DNA of 64,000 nt from Pilaira anomala (taxonomy: Eukaryota > Mucoromycota > Mucoromycetes > Mucorales > Mucoraceae): assembly GCA_025716855.1 (NCBI GenBank), contig JAIXMQ010000057.1, forward strand, positions 1-64,000, given 5' to 3'. The notes under the pieces are model-generated. The model did no database searches. It worked only from the letters and a program-made list of their open reading frames with translations, and was not told where the DNA came from. Shown here piece by piece: positions 63,838 to 64,000 of this stretch. The stretch's first letter is position 1. Each line of letters opens with the position of its first letter. Both the position numbers and the translations under genes were made by a program.

Positions 63838-64000
63838 ATGAAGCAACATAACTCTGCTTCAAAAAAAATTCGTATGACTATGGCTTGTGAACGTTGTCGG
63901 TAAACACCTTTTTTAACTTTTTTTTTTTTTTTATCGTACATGCTTTAACTTTTTTTAAATAAAAAAAAAAATTAGTTCAAAAAAAGGTAAATATTTCAGT
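63838..64000 (+). CDS. Zn2Cys6 transcription factor, 5' part only
   Basis: Exon 1 (63838-63899) encodes MKQHNSASKKIRMTMACERC. Joined by an intron ending at 63975 to exon 2 (63976-63986) it continues with RSKK, and a donor GTAAAT at 63987 leads off the window. ACERCRSKK is the opening of the fungal Zn(II)2Cys6 binuclear cluster, usually CERCRxxKxKCD, with the next conserved KCD expected in the following exon. The rest of the protein is not in the window. Confidence 0.75.

Overview
The window looks like nuclear chromosomal DNA of a fungus, most likely an early-diverging mould of the Mucoromycota (Mucorales-like). The reasons are very AT-rich intergenic DNA with long A/T homopolymers, many short GT-AG introns (about 45-120 bases), T-ending codons, and fungal-specific proteins (Vac7-like vacuolar protein, MDS3-type kelch/BTB protein, yeast-type amino-acid permease, Zn2Cys6 factor). 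The lineage is an inference. Exon joins were worked out by hand from splice signals and protein-family alignment and are not backed by transcripts.

Layout. 1.9-30 kb is mostly gene-dense: amino-acid permease; an unrecognised 317-residue protein with a nuclease-like D...ExK signature and a decayed relative beside it; UCH-L3-type deubiquitinase; Vac7-like protein; membrane glycosyltransferase; small bZIP factor; SH3-bearing membrane protein; HRI-type eIF2alpha kinase; kelch/BTB protein; RAD1 of the 9-1-1 clamp; a decayed helicase; Golgi GDPase (GDA1/CD39); GSK3 kinase; FCP1/SCP-like protein. 30-43 kb is a transposon graveyard. It holds a MITE-like element and a pair of ~3.1 kb inverted arms around a ~4.8 kb centre. 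DIRS-type reverse transcriptase/RNase H remnants run through one arm, and the centre has a probable LINE fragment and three very long T tracts. 43-50 kb is again gene-dense: S-adenosylmethionine synthetase, RPB7, a MARCH-type E3 ligase and proteasome receptor RPN13. 50-55 kb is gene-poor. 55-64 kb holds a Gln/His-rich protein, a decayed eIF2B-gamma gene, an aldo-keto-reductase-fold protein lacking two catalytic residues, enolase, and the start of a Zn2Cys6 transcription factor cut by the window edge.

Functional themes are ordinary eukaryotic housekeeping: ubiquitin-proteasome (UCH, RPN13, MARCH), stress and growth signalling (HRI, GSK3, MDS3-like, SH3 sensor-like protein), Golgi/vacuole (GDPase, glycosyltransferase, Vac7), central metabolism (enolase, SAM synthetase), transcription (RPB7, bZIP, Zn2Cys6). 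No operon logic applies. Several gene pairs share short divergent promoters (12.1-12.3 kb, 27.2-27.45 kb) or converge within 30-80 bases (UCH/Vac7, HRI/kelch, GSK3/FCP). I found no convincing tRNA, rRNA or CRISPR array. The most interesting items are the long inverted repeat with DIRS remnants, the nuclease-like orphan and its decayed neighbour, the active-site-deficient aldo-keto reductase, the unprocessed eIF2B-gamma pseudogene and the helicase relic.
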